Below, one piece after another: positions 48,591 to 57,273 of a DNA stretch of 64,000 nt (its first letter is position 1; every line of letters begins with the position of its first letter). The notes beneath the pieces are model-generated. The model searched no databases, had not been told where the DNA came from, and saw only the letters and a program-made list of their open reading frames with translations. The translations under genes and the position numbers were made by a program. This DNA is from Kitasatospora cinereorecta (GTDB taxonomy: Bacteria > Actinomycetota > Actinomycetes > Streptomycetales > Streptomycetaceae): the NCBI RefSeq assembly GCF_024172095.1, contig NZ_JAMZDX010000002.1, positions 372,001 to 436,000 of the forward strand, in the 5' to 3' direction.

Positions 48591-49001
48591 TCAGTCGGTG
48601 ACCACGGCCTGCGCGTCGATCTCCACCAGCATGGGCTCCTGCGGCAGTTCGACGAAGACCGTGGTCCGGCAGGGCTTCACCCCGCCGGGCGCGATGTTCT
48701 CCTCGATGAACGCGGCGTAGACCTCGTTCATCAGCGGGAAGTGGGCGCGCTCGGTCAGGTAGACACGGAACATCACCACGTCCTCGATGCTCGCGCCGCC
48801 GGCCTCGACGATCGCCTTGACGTTCTCCAGCGTCCGCCGGGTCTGCGCCTTCACATCCCCCGGGTACAGGTACGCGCCGGTCGCCGGGTCCTGCGGCCCC
48901 TGGCCGGAGACCTGCAGGATCGGGCCCTTGCGGACGCCCTGCGAGAACATCCAGGCCGGGGCCGGGGCGCCGTCGGTGCGGATCTCGGTCTTGTCGGTCA
49001 T
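48591..49001 (-). CDS. RidA family protein (enamine/imine deaminase type)
   Basis: The 136-aa YjgF/RidA protein has LQVSGQGPQDPATG, TLENVKAIVEAGGASIEDVVMFRVYLT and the active-site Arg in KPCRTTVFVE. RidA proteins hydrolyse reactive 2-aminoacrylate and other enamines made by PLP enzymes. It lies next to iclR and across from a PLP enzyme acting on D-amino acids, so it likely clears the enamine/imine released there. GGAGAGAAG precedes the ATG. Confidence 0.9.
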   Translation of the reverse strand: MTDKTEIRTDGAPAPAWMFSQGVRKGPILQVSGQGPQDPATGAYLYPGDVKAQTRRTLENVKAIVEAGGASIEDVVMFRVYLTERAHFPLMNEVYAAFIEENIAPGGVKPCRTTVFVELPQEPMLVEIDAQAVVTD

Positions 49002-49021
49002 CTCGACTTCTCTCCAGGGGT

Positions 49022-49065
49022 GTTCCGGCGTTGTGCCGGCGTTGTGCCGGCGTGGTGCCGGCAGG
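49022..49065. repeat. Four tandem 11-bp repeats between iclR and ridA
   Basis: The sequence GTTGTGCCGGC occurs as four consecutive, slightly diverged copies (GTGTTCCGGC, GTTGTGCCGGC, GTTGTGCCGGC, GTGGTGCCGGC). They fill the space between the iclR stop and the ridA Shine-Dalgarno. Copy number may vary between strains. Confidence 0.75.
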
Positions 49066-49809
49066 TCAGGGACGGTGGCCGGCGTCGGCGGACGCCGCGC
49101 GGGCGGTGGCGAGCAGGCGGGGCAGCAGCTCCAGCACCTGGGCGTACGGGAGCACCATGTCCGGCACCGACATCGACACCGCGGCGACCACCCGGCCGGT
49201 GGCGTCCCGGACCGGCGCGGCGATGCAGTTGATGAACGGCTCGTGCTCGGCGTGGTCCTGCGCCCAGCCCTGGGCGGCGACGGTCGCCAGTTCGGTGAGC
49301 AGCGCGGCCGGGGTGGTGAGGGTGTTCGCGGTGTGGACGGTGTACTCGACGGCCTCCGCGACCCGGCGGCGCTCGGCCGGCGGCAGGTCGGCCAGCAGCA
49401 CCTTCGCGACGGCGGTGTTGTGCAGCCCGGCCCGCAGGCCGATCCGGGAGTACATCCTGACCGGGTGGCGGGAGTCGTACTTGTCGATGTAGACCACCTC
49501 GCCGCCCTCGTACGCGGCCAGGTGGACAGTGTGCCCGGTGGCCGCGTTCAGTTCGGCCAGGTGCGGGGCGGCGGTCCGGCGAATGCCGCGCTGCTCCAGG
49601 GCGAGGCTGGAGAGGGCGAACAGGCCCGCGCCCAGGTGGTAGCGGAAGTCGGCGTCCCGGTGGACGAAGCGCTGCTCCTCCAGGCTCTGCAGGAGGCGCA
49701 GCACGGTGGTCTTGTGCACCCCGATCAGCTCGGCGAGCTGGTCGAGCGAGCGCTCGCCCTCGCCGAGTTCGGCGAGCAGGCGCAGGGCGCGGGTGACGGT
49801 CTGGCTCAT
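49066..49809 (-). CDS. IclR-family transcriptional regulator
   Basis: The 247-aa protein has the IclR winged HTH (VTRALRLLAELGEGERSLDQLAELIGVHKTTVLRLLQSLE) and effector domain (GRVVAAVSMSVPDMVL). It probably controls the divergent D-amino-acid genes and its own operon with ridA; GTTGC/GCAAC half-sites lie in the intergenic region. CAGGAG precedes the ATG at 49809. Confidence 0.9.
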   Translation of the reverse strand: MSQTVTRALRLLAELGEGERSLDQLAELIGVHKTTVLRLLQSLEEQRFVHRDADFRYHLGAGLFALSSLALEQRGIRRTAAPHLAELNAATGHTVHLAAYEGGEVVYIDKYDSRHPVRMYSRIGLRAGLHNTAVAKVLLADLPPAERRRVAEAVEYTVHTANTLTTPAALLTELATVAAQGWAQDHAEHEPFINCIAAPVRDATGRVVAAVSMSVPDMVLPYAQVLELLPRLLATARAASADAGHRP

Positions 49810-49934
49810 CGGGCTCCTGGTGCGACCGGGGGTGCGACCGGCGGGTACGGCCGGGTACGGCCGGGAGGGCGGCGGCCGGGCCCGCTCGTTGACCGTCGTT
49901 CGGCGTGAATGCTAGAACCGTATCGCCAGCATGC

Positions 49935-49962
49935 GCAACGGGCGTTGCAGATGATGCAACGC
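49935..49962. promoter_or_regulatory. Putative IclR operator
   Basis: Two overlapping inverted repeats occur: GCAACG-GG-CGTTGC (49935-49948) and GCGTTGCA-GATGA-TGCAACGC (49942-49962). Three GCAAC/GTTGC half-sites lie 26 to 53 bases upstream of the PLP-enzyme ATG and upstream of iclR, as expected for the local IclR regulator. Confidence 0.65.
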
Positions 49963-49987
49963 TCCTGGTCAAGCGGAGGTACGGGCA

Positions 49988-51292
49988 ATGGGGCAGAGCT
50001 TCACGGACCGCGACGCGGGGCCCGGGATCGACCCCGAGCAGGTCCTCGCCCTGGCCGAGGAACGGCTCGACTGGCGGTTCAAGGCGCTGCCCCCGGCCGC
50101 CTGGGGCCGCACCGTCGGCGAGTACCTCGCCACCGCGCCCACCCTCACCGGGCTCGGCACCCCGCTGCTCACCCTCGACGCCGGCGCCCTCGACCACAAC
50201 CTGCGCACCATGGCCGCCTGGTGCGCCGACGCGGGCGTGGCGCTCGCCCCGCACGGCAAGACCACCATGGCCCCCGCCCTCTGGCAGGCCCAGCTGGACG
50301 CCGGCTGCCACGGCATCACCCTGGCCAACCTCTCCCAGCTGCGGGTCGCCCGCGCCTTCGGCGTCAGCCGTCTGCTGCTCGCCAACACCCTGCTCGACCC
50401 GGCCGGACTCGCTTGGCTCGCCGCCGAGTTGGACGCCGACCCCGGCTTCGCCTTCCTCGCCTGGGTGGACTCCGCCGAGTCCGTCCGGCAGATGGACCGG
50501 GCCCTGCGGGCCGCCGGCGCCGACCGCCCCGTCGACGTCCTGGTGGAACTCGGCGGCCCGCGCGGACGGACCGGCGCCCGCGGCGTGGAGGCGGCCGCCG
50601 AGGTGGCCGCCGCCGTCCTCGCCGCGCCCACCCTGCGCCTGGCCGGCGTCGGCGGGTACGAGGGCGCGCTCGCCCACGACGCCGGCGAGGCGGCGCTCGC
50701 CACCGTCCGCGGCTACCTGCGCGAACTCGCCGCGCTGCACCGGCGGCTGGCCGGCCGGTACGAGACCGGCGCGCCCGTGGTGTCGGCCGGCGGCAGCGCC
50801 TACTTCGACACCGTGGTCCAGGAACTCGGCCCGCTGGCGGACGAGGTGCCCGGCACCGCGGTGATCCTGCGCTCCGGCGCCTACCTGGTGCACGACGACG
50901 GCTTCTACCGCTCCGTCTCCCCGCTCGCCCGCCGCGCCGACACCACTCCGCTGCGCTCGGCCATGCACGCCTGGACCCGGGTGGTCTCCCACCCCGAGCC
51001 GCAGCTGTCCCTGCTGGACGGCGGCAAGCGCGACCTCAACTTCGACCTGGGCTTCCCGGAGCCGCAACTGGTCCGCGGCAGCGGCCCGTTGAAGGACGCG
51101 ACGATCACCGCCCTGAACGACCAGCACGCCTTCCTGCGCGGCGCCGGCGAGCAGGCCCCGGTCGGCGCGGTGGTCCGGCTCGGCCTCTCCCACCCGTGCA
51201 CCGCCTTCGACCGGTGGAACCTCATCCCCGTCCTGGACGACGCCGACGCCGAGGAACCCCGGGTGGTCGACCTGGTGCGGACCTTCTTCTGA
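49988..51292 (+). CDS. Fold-type III PLP enzyme, D-threonine aldolase/D-serine dehydratase-like
   Basis: The 434-aa protein has an alanine-racemase-like barrel with the PLP lysine in LAPHGKTTMAPALWQ and a C-terminal D-serine-dehydratase-like domain whose metal ligands lie in LSHPCTAFDRW. Relatives include D-threonine aldolase, D-serine dehydratase and amino acid deaminases that act on D-amino acids. GGAGG lies nine bases before the ATG. The last codon overlaps the D-aminoacylase start (TGATG). Together with the deacylase, RidA and IclR this is a D-amino-acid degradation unit. Confidence 0.85.
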   Translation: MGQSFTDRDAGPGIDPEQVLALAEERLDWRFKALPPAAWGRTVGEYLATAPTLTGLGTPLLTLDAGALDHNLRTMAAWCADAGVALAPHGKTTMAPALWQAQLDAGCHGITLANLSQLRVARAFGVSRLLLANTLLDPAGLAWLAAELDADPGFAFLAWVDSAESVRQMDRALRAAGADRPVDVLVELGGPRGRTGARGVEAAAEVAAAVLAAPTLRLAGVGGYEGALAHDAGEAALATVRGYLRELAALHRRLAGRYETGAPVVSAGGSAYFDTVVQELGPLADEVPGTAVILRSGAYLVHDDGFYRSVSPLARRADTTPLRSAMHAWTRVVSHPEPQLSLLDGGKRDLNFDLGFPEPQLVRGSGPLKDATITALNDQHAFLRGAGEQAPVGAVVRLGLSHPCTAFDRWNLIPVLDDADAEEPRVVDLVRTFF

Positions 51293-52899
51293 TGGCCGAC
51301 CTGCTCGTCCGCGGCGCCACGCTGGTCGACGGCACCGGCGCCGCCCGGCGGACCGCCGACGTCACCGTCACCGACGGCCTGATCGAGGAGATCGCGGACC
51401 GCCGGGCCAATCTCACCGCCCGGCGGACCGTCGACGCCGACGGAATGGTGCTCGCCCCCGGGTTCATCGACATGCACGCCCACTCCGACCTGCGCACCCT
51501 GGTCGAGCGCGCCCACCCCTCCCGGGTCACCCAGGGCGTCACCTGCGAGGTCCTCGGCCAGGACGGGCTCTCCTACGCGCCGGTCGACGACACCACCCTG
51601 CCCCTGCTGCGCCGCCAACTCGCCGGCTGGAACGGCGATCCGGCGGACTTCGACTGGAGCTGGCGCACGGTCGGCGAGTACCTGGACCGGCTCGACCGCG
51701 GCACCGCGGTCAACACCTGCTACCTGGTGCCGCACGGCTCGGTGCGGATGCTCGCCATGGGCTGGGAGAACCGCCCGCCCACGCCCGCCGAACTCGACCG
51801 GATGCGGGAGCTGGTCGCCCGCGGCCTGCACGAGGGTGCGGTCGGCCTGTCCAGCGGCCTCAGCTACCCGCCCGGCTCGTACGCCGGCACGGACGAACTG
51901 GTGGCGCTCTGCACGGTGGTCGCCGGCCTCGGCGGCTTCCACGCCCCGCACCAGCGCTCGTACGGGGCAGGGGCGTTGGCGGGGTACGCCGAGATGATCG
52001 AGATCGCCCGGCGGTCCGGCTGCCCGGTCCACCTCACCCACGCCACCATGAACTTCGCGGTCAACCGCGGCCGGGCCGGCGAGCTGCTCGCGCTGGTCGA
52101 CGCGGCCCTCGCGGAGGGGATCGACGTCACCCTCGACAGCTACCCCTACCTGCCCGGCGCCACCACGCTGGCCGCCCTGCTGCCCGGCTGGTCCACCGAG
52201 GGCGGCCCGGAGGCGACCCTCGCCCGGCTCGACGACCCGGCCGCCCGGGAACGGATCCGGGGCGCCCTGGAGGAGCACGGCAGCGACGGCTGCCACGGGG
52301 TGGTCGCCGACTGGGAGACCGTCCAGATCTCCGGCGTGGGCCGTCCGGAGCTGGCCGCGGCGGTCGGCCGCACCGTCGCCGAACTCGCCGCGGAGCGCGC
52401 CACGTCGGGGACCGAGGTCTTCTTCGACCTGCTGCGGTGCGACGGCCTCGCCACCTCGATCCTGCAGCACGTCGGGCACGAGGAGAACGTCCGGGCCGTG
52501 ATGCGGCACCCCGCGCACACCGTCGGCAGCGACGGCCTGCTGGTCGGCGCCCGCCCGCACCCGCGGGCCTGGGGCACCTTCGCCCGCTACCTCGGCCACT
52601 ACAGCCGGGAGGAGGGCGTCCTCGGCCTGGAGGAGACCGTGGCACGGATGACCGGGCGGCCCGCGCGGCGCCTGCGACTGCGCCGACGGGGCGTGGTCCG
52701 GCCCGGCCACCACGCGGATCTGGTGCTGTTCGACCCGGCCGGCGTCCGGGACACCGCGACCTTCGAGCAACCGCGCCGGCCGGCCGCGGGCATCGAGCAC
52801 GTGTGGGTGGGCGGCGTCGCCGTGCTGGCCGGGGCACGGCCCACCGGGGCGCTCCCGGGCCGAGCACTGCGCCGTACCGGGACGGGGAGCACCGAGTGA
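51292..52899 (+). CDS. N-acyl-D-amino-acid deacylase (amidohydrolase)
   Basis: The 535-aa metal-dependent amidohydrolase begins MADLLVRGATLVDGTGAARR and has the metal site PGFIDMHAHSD, plus GLSSGLSYPPGSYA, VHLTHATMN and VGSDGLLVG with the catalytic Asp, as in D-aminoacylases. It would free D-amino acids from N-acyl conjugates, which the upstream PLP enzyme then degrades. Its ATG shares one base with the upstream stop. The C-terminal region is rich in Arg and ends at the convergent cobM gene. Confidence 0.9.
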   Translation: MADLLVRGATLVDGTGAARRTADVTVTDGLIEEIADRRANLTARRTVDADGMVLAPGFIDMHAHSDLRTLVERAHPSRVTQGVTCEVLGQDGLSYAPVDDTTLPLLRRQLAGWNGDPADFDWSWRTVGEYLDRLDRGTAVNTCYLVPHGSVRMLAMGWENRPPTPAELDRMRELVARGLHEGAVGLSSGLSYPPGSYAGTDELVALCTVVAGLGGFHAPHQRSYGAGALAGYAEMIEIARRSGCPVHLTHATMNFAVNRGRAGELLALVDAALAEGIDVTLDSYPYLPGATTLAALLPGWSTEGGPEATLARLDDPAARERIRGALEEHGSDGCHGVVADWETVQISGVGRPELAAAVGRTVAELAAERATSGTEVFFDLLRCDGLATSILQHVGHEENVRAVMRHPAHTVGSDGLLVGARPHPRAWGTFARYLGHYSREEGVLGLEETVARMTGRPARRLRLRRRGVVRPGHHADLVLFDPAGVRDTATFEQPRRPAAGIEHVWVGGVAVLAGARPTGALPGRALRRTGTGSTE

Positions 52900-52908
52900 G
52901 CGGCCCTT

Positions 52909-52932
52909 CCCGGACGGTCGGCCTCGTCCGGG
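52909..52932. terminator. Terminator between D-aminoacylase and cobM
   Basis: CCCGGACG and CGTCCGGG pair across an 8-base loop between two convergent stops. Confidence 0.6.
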
Positions 52933-52966
52933 GTGGGCGTCGCGGTTCCCCGAGCCGCTGAAACCG

Positions 52967-53707
52967 CTAGCGGCAGCGGTCGGTGGAGTAGAGGTGGCTG
53001 TCGGGGAACTGTTCGGCGCCGAGGGTGCGGCCGACCAGGATGACGGCGGTGCGCAGGACGCCGTGGGCCTTCACCTGGTCGGCGATGTCGCCGAGGGTGC
53101 CGCGCAGGACCAGCTCGTCGGGGCGGCTGGCCATGGCCACCACGGCGGCGGGGCAGTCCGCGCCGTAGTGCGGCAGCAGTTCCTCGACCACGCTGTCGAC
53201 GTAGCGGGCGGCCAGGTGCAGCACCAGGAGGGCGCCGCTGCGGCCGAGGGTGGCGAGGTCCTCGCCCTCGGGCATCGGGGTCGCCTGCCGGGCCACCCGG
53301 GTGAGGATCACGGTCTGGCCGACGGTGGGGACGGTCAGTTCGCGCCCCAGGGCGGCGGCGGCCGCGGCGAAGGCGGGGACGCCGGGCACGATCTGGTACG
53401 GGATGCCGAGCGCGTCCAGTCGGCGCATCTGCTCGGCGACGGCGCTGAACACCGACGGGTCGCCGGAGTGCAGCCGGGCGACGTCGCGGCCCTCCTCGTG
53501 GGCGCGGGCGAACTCGGCGACGATCTGGTCGAGGTTGAGGTCGGCGGTGTCCACCAGCCGTGCGCCGGGCGGGCATTCGGCGAGCAGCTCGGTCGGCACC
53601 AGGCTGCCCGCGTACAGGCAGACCTCGCACGCCGCGAGGGTCCGCTGGCCCCGCAGGGTGATCAGGTCGGCCGCGCCGGGCCCGGCCCCGATGAAGTAGA
53701 CGGTCAC
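52967..53707 (-). CDS. cobM: CobM, precorrin-4 C11-methyltransferase
   Basis: The 246-aa SAM methyltransferase begins VTVYFIGAGPGAADLITLRG and has CLYAGSLVP, RLHSGDPSVFSAVAEQM and TVGQTVILTRVA, diagnostic of CobM/CbiF. It methylates C-11 of precorrin-4. The GTG at 53707 overlaps the cobL stop (GTGA) after GGGAG, so cobL-cobM is an operon. It ends with a TAG inside CCGCTAGCGG. Confidence 0.94.
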   Translation of the reverse strand: MTVYFIGAGPGAADLITLRGQRTLAACEVCLYAGSLVPTELLAECPPGARLVDTADLNLDQIVAEFARAHEEGRDVARLHSGDPSVFSAVAEQMRRLDALGIPYQIVPGVPAFAAAAAALGRELTVPTVGQTVILTRVARQATPMPEGEDLATLGRSGALLVLHLAARYVDSVVEELLPHYGADCPAAVVAMASRPDELVLRGTLGDIADQVKAHGVLRTAVILVGRTLGAEQFPDSHLYSTDRCR

Positions 53708-54933
53708 CTGGATGCTCCCTCTTCCTTGATCACTGACCACTGGGTGACGGGCATCGCCTGCCGCCAGCCCGTGAAACCGCCCACCGGCACCGCGTGGGCC
53801 ACCGCGAGTTTGACCAGCTCGCCGCCGTGCCGCCGGTACCACTGCGTCAACAGCGCCTCGGACTCCAGCGTCACCGTGTTGGCCACCAGCCGTCCGCCGG
53901 CCGGCAGGGCGTCCCAGCAGGCGTCGAGCAGACCGGGGGCGGTGAGTCCGCCGCCGACGAAGACGGCGTCCGGGGTCTCCAGGCCGGCCAGGGCGGCGGG
54001 CGCCGGGCCGCTGACCACGCGCAGGCGCGGTACGCCGAGGGCGGCCGCGTTGCGGGTGATCCGCCCGGCCCTGACCGGGTCGCGCTCCACGCTGACGGCG
54101 CGGCAGCTACGGTGTGCGCGCAGCCACTCGATGCCGATCGAGCCGGAGCCGCCGCCCACGTCCCAGAGCAGTTCGCCGGGGGCGGGGGCCAGTGCGGCGA
54201 GGGTGGCGGCGCGGATGTGGCGCTTGGTCAGCTGCCCGTCGCTCTCGAAGAGTCCGTCCGGAAGGCCCGGCACCAGCTGGGCGCGCGGGGTGCCGGGGAC
54301 GGCGGCGCACTCCACGGCGACCACGTTCAGGGGGTCGCCCGGGGCGTGCGGCCAGCCGTCGGCCGTGCCTTCGCGGACGTCCTCGCCCTCGCCGCCGAGC
54401 TGTTCCAGCACCCGCAGCCGGCTCGGACCCCAGCCGCTCCCGGCGAGCAGCGCGGCGAGGCGGGCGGGGGTGGCGGCGTCCGCGCTGAGCACCAGCAGGC
54501 GGCGGCCGGGGTGGAGCGCGGCGCGCACCGACTCCAGCGGCCGGCCGACGGCGGTGACCACCTCGGTCTCCTCCACGGGCCAGCCGAGCCGGGCGCAGGC
54601 GTACGAGACGGAGGACGGGTGCGGCAGCACGTGCAGGCGTTCGGCGCCGACGGTCTCGGCCAGGGTCCGGCCGATGCCGTAGAACATCGGGTCGCCGCTG
54701 GCCAGGACCGCCACCCGGCGTCCGGCGTGGGCGGCCAGCAGGCCGGGGACGGCGGGGCGCAGCGGGGAGGGCCAGGTGAGCTGCTGCGCGGTCACCTCGG
54801 CGGGCAGCAGGGCGAGCTGGCGGGGGCCGCCGATGACCACCTCGGCGGCGCGGAGCGCCTGGCGCGAGGTTGCGGCGAGTCCGGGCCACCCGTCCGCGCC
54901 GATGCCGACGACGGTGATCGCAGACTCGGGCAC
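53704..54933 (-). CDS. cobL: CobL, precorrin-6B C5,15-methyltransferase (CbiE-CbiT fusion)
   Basis: CobL methylates C-5 and C-15 and decarboxylates. The 409-aa protein has an N-terminal CbiE-like domain (ITVVGIGADGWPGL, VLASGDPMFYGIG, LPHPSSVSYACARLGW) and a C-terminal CbiT-like class I methyltransferase domain (GELLWDVGGGSGSIGIEWLR, PDAVFVGGGL). The GTG at 54933 follows GAGGA at about seven bases; the longer frame to 55044 lacks conserved sequence. It overlaps cobM by four bases. Confidence 0.94.
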   Translation of the reverse strand: MPESAITVVGIGADGWPGLAATSRQALRAAEVVIGGPRQLALLPAEVTAQQLTWPSPLRPAVPGLLAAHAGRRVAVLASGDPMFYGIGRTLAETVGAERLHVLPHPSSVSYACARLGWPVEETEVVTAVGRPLESVRAALHPGRRLLVLSADAATPARLAALLAGSGWGPSRLRVLEQLGGEGEDVREGTADGWPHAPGDPLNVVAVECAAVPGTPRAQLVPGLPDGLFESDGQLTKRHIRAATLAALAPAPGELLWDVGGGSGSIGIEWLRAHRSCRAVSVERDPVRAGRITRNAAALGVPRLRVVSGPAPAALAGLETPDAVFVGGGLTAPGLLDACWDALPAGGRLVANTVTLESEALLTQWYRRHGGELVKLAVAHAVPVGGFTGWRQAMPVTQWSVIKEEGASR

Positions 54934-55043
54934 TGACACTCCTCGCGGCTCGGAACGGGGCAGCGGCAGCCTACCCGTCCGGGGCGGCGCCACCGGGCCC
55001 GAGCTGCGAAAACCCTGCCGGCGGGGGTGCGATGTTGGCCACA

Positions 55044-55068
55044 CCGGGCCGGTTCACGGCCGGCCCGG
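55044..55068 (-). terminator. Terminator after the substrate-binding lipoprotein gene
   Basis: CCGGGCCGG pairs with CCGGCCCGG across a 7-base loop, beginning seven bases after the stop at 55075. Confidence 0.7.
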
Positions 55069-55074
55069 GAGCTT

Positions 55075-56427
55075 TCACGGCTGGTACGGGAGCTGCGGGA
55101 CGTCGAAGCAGGTGGTGTCCATGTCGGGGACCTCGGTGACCCAGCCGCCGCGGTTGTCGAAGGCGGTGTCCTGCCAGCGGGCGGCGTTGAGGCAGGCCCG
55201 GGTGGGGCTGGTGGGGCGCGGCTGGGGGGTGAAGGAGGCCGGGATCAGCAGGCCGTGCGCGTCGTACGGTTCGGGCCGGTTCATGAAGCGCTCGACGCAG
55301 GAGCGGGTGAGGTCCCGGCCGCAGGAGTCCATCGCGTCGGTGAGCCACTGGCCCGCCGCCCAGCCCTCCAACTCCCAGGCGGACATCAGGGGTTCGCGGT
55401 CCGGGAAGTAGCGGGCCATGCCGTCGCGGAACTGCTTGACGGCCGGGTACGAGACGTCCTCGTAGTTGCGGGAGGAGGAGGTGGCCCACAGCGCGTTGCG
55501 GCAGGCGGGGGAGTCGTGGTAGGCGACGCGGGCGGTCTCGGACCAGTTCTGCACGTTGGTGACCTTGGCGGTCAGCTGCACCCCGGCGGCGTCCAGGGCC
55601 TGGCAGAGCGCGGCGTTGCCGCGGGTGTCCATCGCGTCCAGCAGCAGTTCGGTGCCGTCGGCCTTCATCGCGGCGGCCACCGCCTGGAAGCCGGGCAGCG
55701 CCAGGTCGACGCTCTGGCTCAGCACCCGGTAGCCCTCGGCCTTCAGCCCCTGCTCCAACTGCTTGGCGTAGCGGGCGGAGTCGGCCTGGTTGTAGAACAC
55801 CACGGCGGCGCTGCGGGCGCCGGTCCGCTCCTTGAAGAAGCGGTAGACCTCGGTCGACTGGTAGAGCGTGCCGTCCCAGCCGACCGAGTGGCCGTCGCGC
55901 GGCGAGTCGCTGCCGTAGATGCTGTACAGGTGCGGCCAGCGGTCGTACTCGGTGCCGATCGGCTGCCCGCCGATGTCCGGCACGCCCTTGGCGCTGACGT
56001 ACGGCGCGCCCGCGTAGTCGAGCACGCTGGTGGCGACCAGGGCGAAGACCTGCTCGCGGTCGATCAGCCGGTGGACGCAGTCCTGGTTGCCGATGCCGCT
56101 GCCGCCGTCGTCGCAGGTGATCACCTTGACCGTCCGCCCGTGCAGGCCGCCCCGGTCGTCGAGGGCGTGCAGGAACGCCTGGGCGCCGTAGCGCGGGCCG
56201 GAGAAGGTCTCGCTGCCGACCGGGCTGGTGAGCGAGGTGATGATGCCGATCCTGATCTCGCCGCCGCTCACCCCGGTGTCGGTCGCGCCCCCGGCCGCCG
56301 CAGGCGCACCGGCGGTGGTGAAGGCGCTCTCCGGCAGCCGGCTGCCGCAGCCGCCCAGGGCCAGCAGCAGTACGGCGAGGGCGGCCGCGCGACGGTGACC
56401 CCGCCGCCCGGCCGCCCGGCTCCTCAT
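55075..56427 (-). CDS. Branched-chain amino acid-type ABC substrate-binding lipoprotein
   Basis: The 450-aa exported lipoprotein has a signal peptide ending LALGGC (lipobox) and a periplasmic-binding-protein type I fold (IRIGIITSLTSPVG, AQAFLHALDDRGG, VKVITCDDGG). It is similar to LivK-like receptors for branched-chain amino acids, amides or urea; the ligand is unknown. It is transcribed away from the permease/ATPase genes at 57.8-61.2 kb but is the only receptor nearby, so it probably serves them. It is downstream of the Mtb12-like gene on the same strand. Confidence 0.88.
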   Translation of the reverse strand: MRSRAAGRRGHRRAAALAVLLLALGGCGSRLPESAFTTAGAPAAAGGATDTGVSGGEIRIGIITSLTSPVGSETFSGPRYGAQAFLHALDDRGGLHGRTVKVITCDDGGSGIGNQDCVHRLIDREQVFALVATSVLDYAGAPYVSAKGVPDIGGQPIGTEYDRWPHLYSIYGSDSPRDGHSVGWDGTLYQSTEVYRFFKERTGARSAAVVFYNQADSARYAKQLEQGLKAEGYRVLSQSVDLALPGFQAVAAAMKADGTELLLDAMDTRGNAALCQALDAAGVQLTAKVTNVQNWSETARVAYHDSPACRNALWATSSSRNYEDVSYPAVKQFRDGMARYFPDREPLMSAWELEGWAAGQWLTDAMDSCGRDLTRSCVERFMNRPEPYDAHGLLIPASFTPQPRPTSPTRACLNAARWQDTAFDNRGGWVTEVPDMDTTCFDVPQLPYQP

Positions 56428-56446
56428 CGTCGACCGCCCCCGGTGG

Positions 56447-57082
56447 TCAGCTGCACCCGGGGACGGCGGTGTTGCCGCTCTGCTGGACCAGCCCGCAGAG
56501 GGTGGAGCGGGACACCTTCCAGGTGCCGTTCTCCAGCACCGCCGTGCCGGTCGCGTCCGGCTGGACCACGTTGCCCTGGATCGACAGCGAGTAGGTGACC
56601 GTCGCCTCCGTCGCCGAGGTGAACTGCACCGAGGTCACCTTCGCCTGCACCTGGCCCACCCGCGGGTCGCTGGCGAAGCCCTGCAGCACGGGCGCCAGCT
56701 GGTCGCCGTTCTGCAGCAGGGCGCCCTTGTCGGCGAGCGTGGTCTGCGGGCTGAAGAACTTCTCCCAGGTCGCGGTGATCTCCGCCGTGGCCGCGGCCGG
56801 ATCGGCCGGCGCCGTCCCGGTCGGCGACGCCGCCGCCGAGCCGCTCGGGGAGGCGCTCCCGGTCGCGGCGGCGCTGGAGGTCGCCGCGACCGCCGAGGTG
56901 GTGGAGGAGCTGCTGCTCTTGCTGCTGCTGCAGGCCGCCGCGAGCAGCACGGCGACCACCACGGCGGTCAGCCGTACGGCCGCACCCGTCCGGGGCGCTC
57001 GGACCGGCCGGCGGGGCCCGTCCGGGTGGGGCAGCGGGCCGGGCGCGGCCTCGCGGGACTGCTCGCTGTGCGTGGTAGCCAT
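56447..57082 (-). CDS. Mtb12-like secreted lipoprotein
   Basis: The 211-aa protein has an N-terminal signal with lipobox LLAAAC, a long Ser/Ala/Thr-rich linker and a C-terminal domain of about 110 residues (PAAATAEITATWEKFFSPQTTLADKGALLQNG, TVTYSLSIQG, WKVSRSTLCGLVQQSG) that resembles the low-molecular-weight antigen Mtb12 family of actinobacteria. The function is unknown. The ATG at 57082 follows GGTGAGAG. It is encoded directly upstream of the substrate-binding protein, 19 bases before it, so the two are probably cotranscribed and may work together. Confidence 0.78.
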   Translation of the reverse strand: MATTHSEQSREAAPGPLPHPDGPRRPVRAPRTGAAVRLTAVVVAVLLAAACSSSKSSSSSTTSAVAATSSAAATGSASPSGSAAASPTGTAPADPAAATAEITATWEKFFSPQTTLADKGALLQNGDQLAPVLQGFASDPRVGQVQAKVTSVQFTSATEATVTYSLSIQGNVVQPDATGTAVLENGTWKVSRSTLCGLVQQSGNTAVPGCS

Positions 57083-57273
57083 TCGTCTCTCACCGCGTCT
57101 CTTCCCGACCGGGGGCCGGTCGGTCCCGCGTGGCCCCGGTCGCTCGGATGGTCTTGTGAACGGTCGTGCTGCGGCCGCTCTGGTGCACCGCAAGTGAGAC
57201 CATGAAGGCCGATCTGTGGGCGAATCGCAATATCTACGGACATCAACGGCAAACCGGACGGCATGGAGTGCCC

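Noticed and set aside
57166..57273. Longer start (57166) for the HxxxC/CxxC membrane protein
   Set aside because: Residues before the TTG at 57274 are not membrane-protein-like and no ribosome site supports the earliest start; kept only as an alternative.
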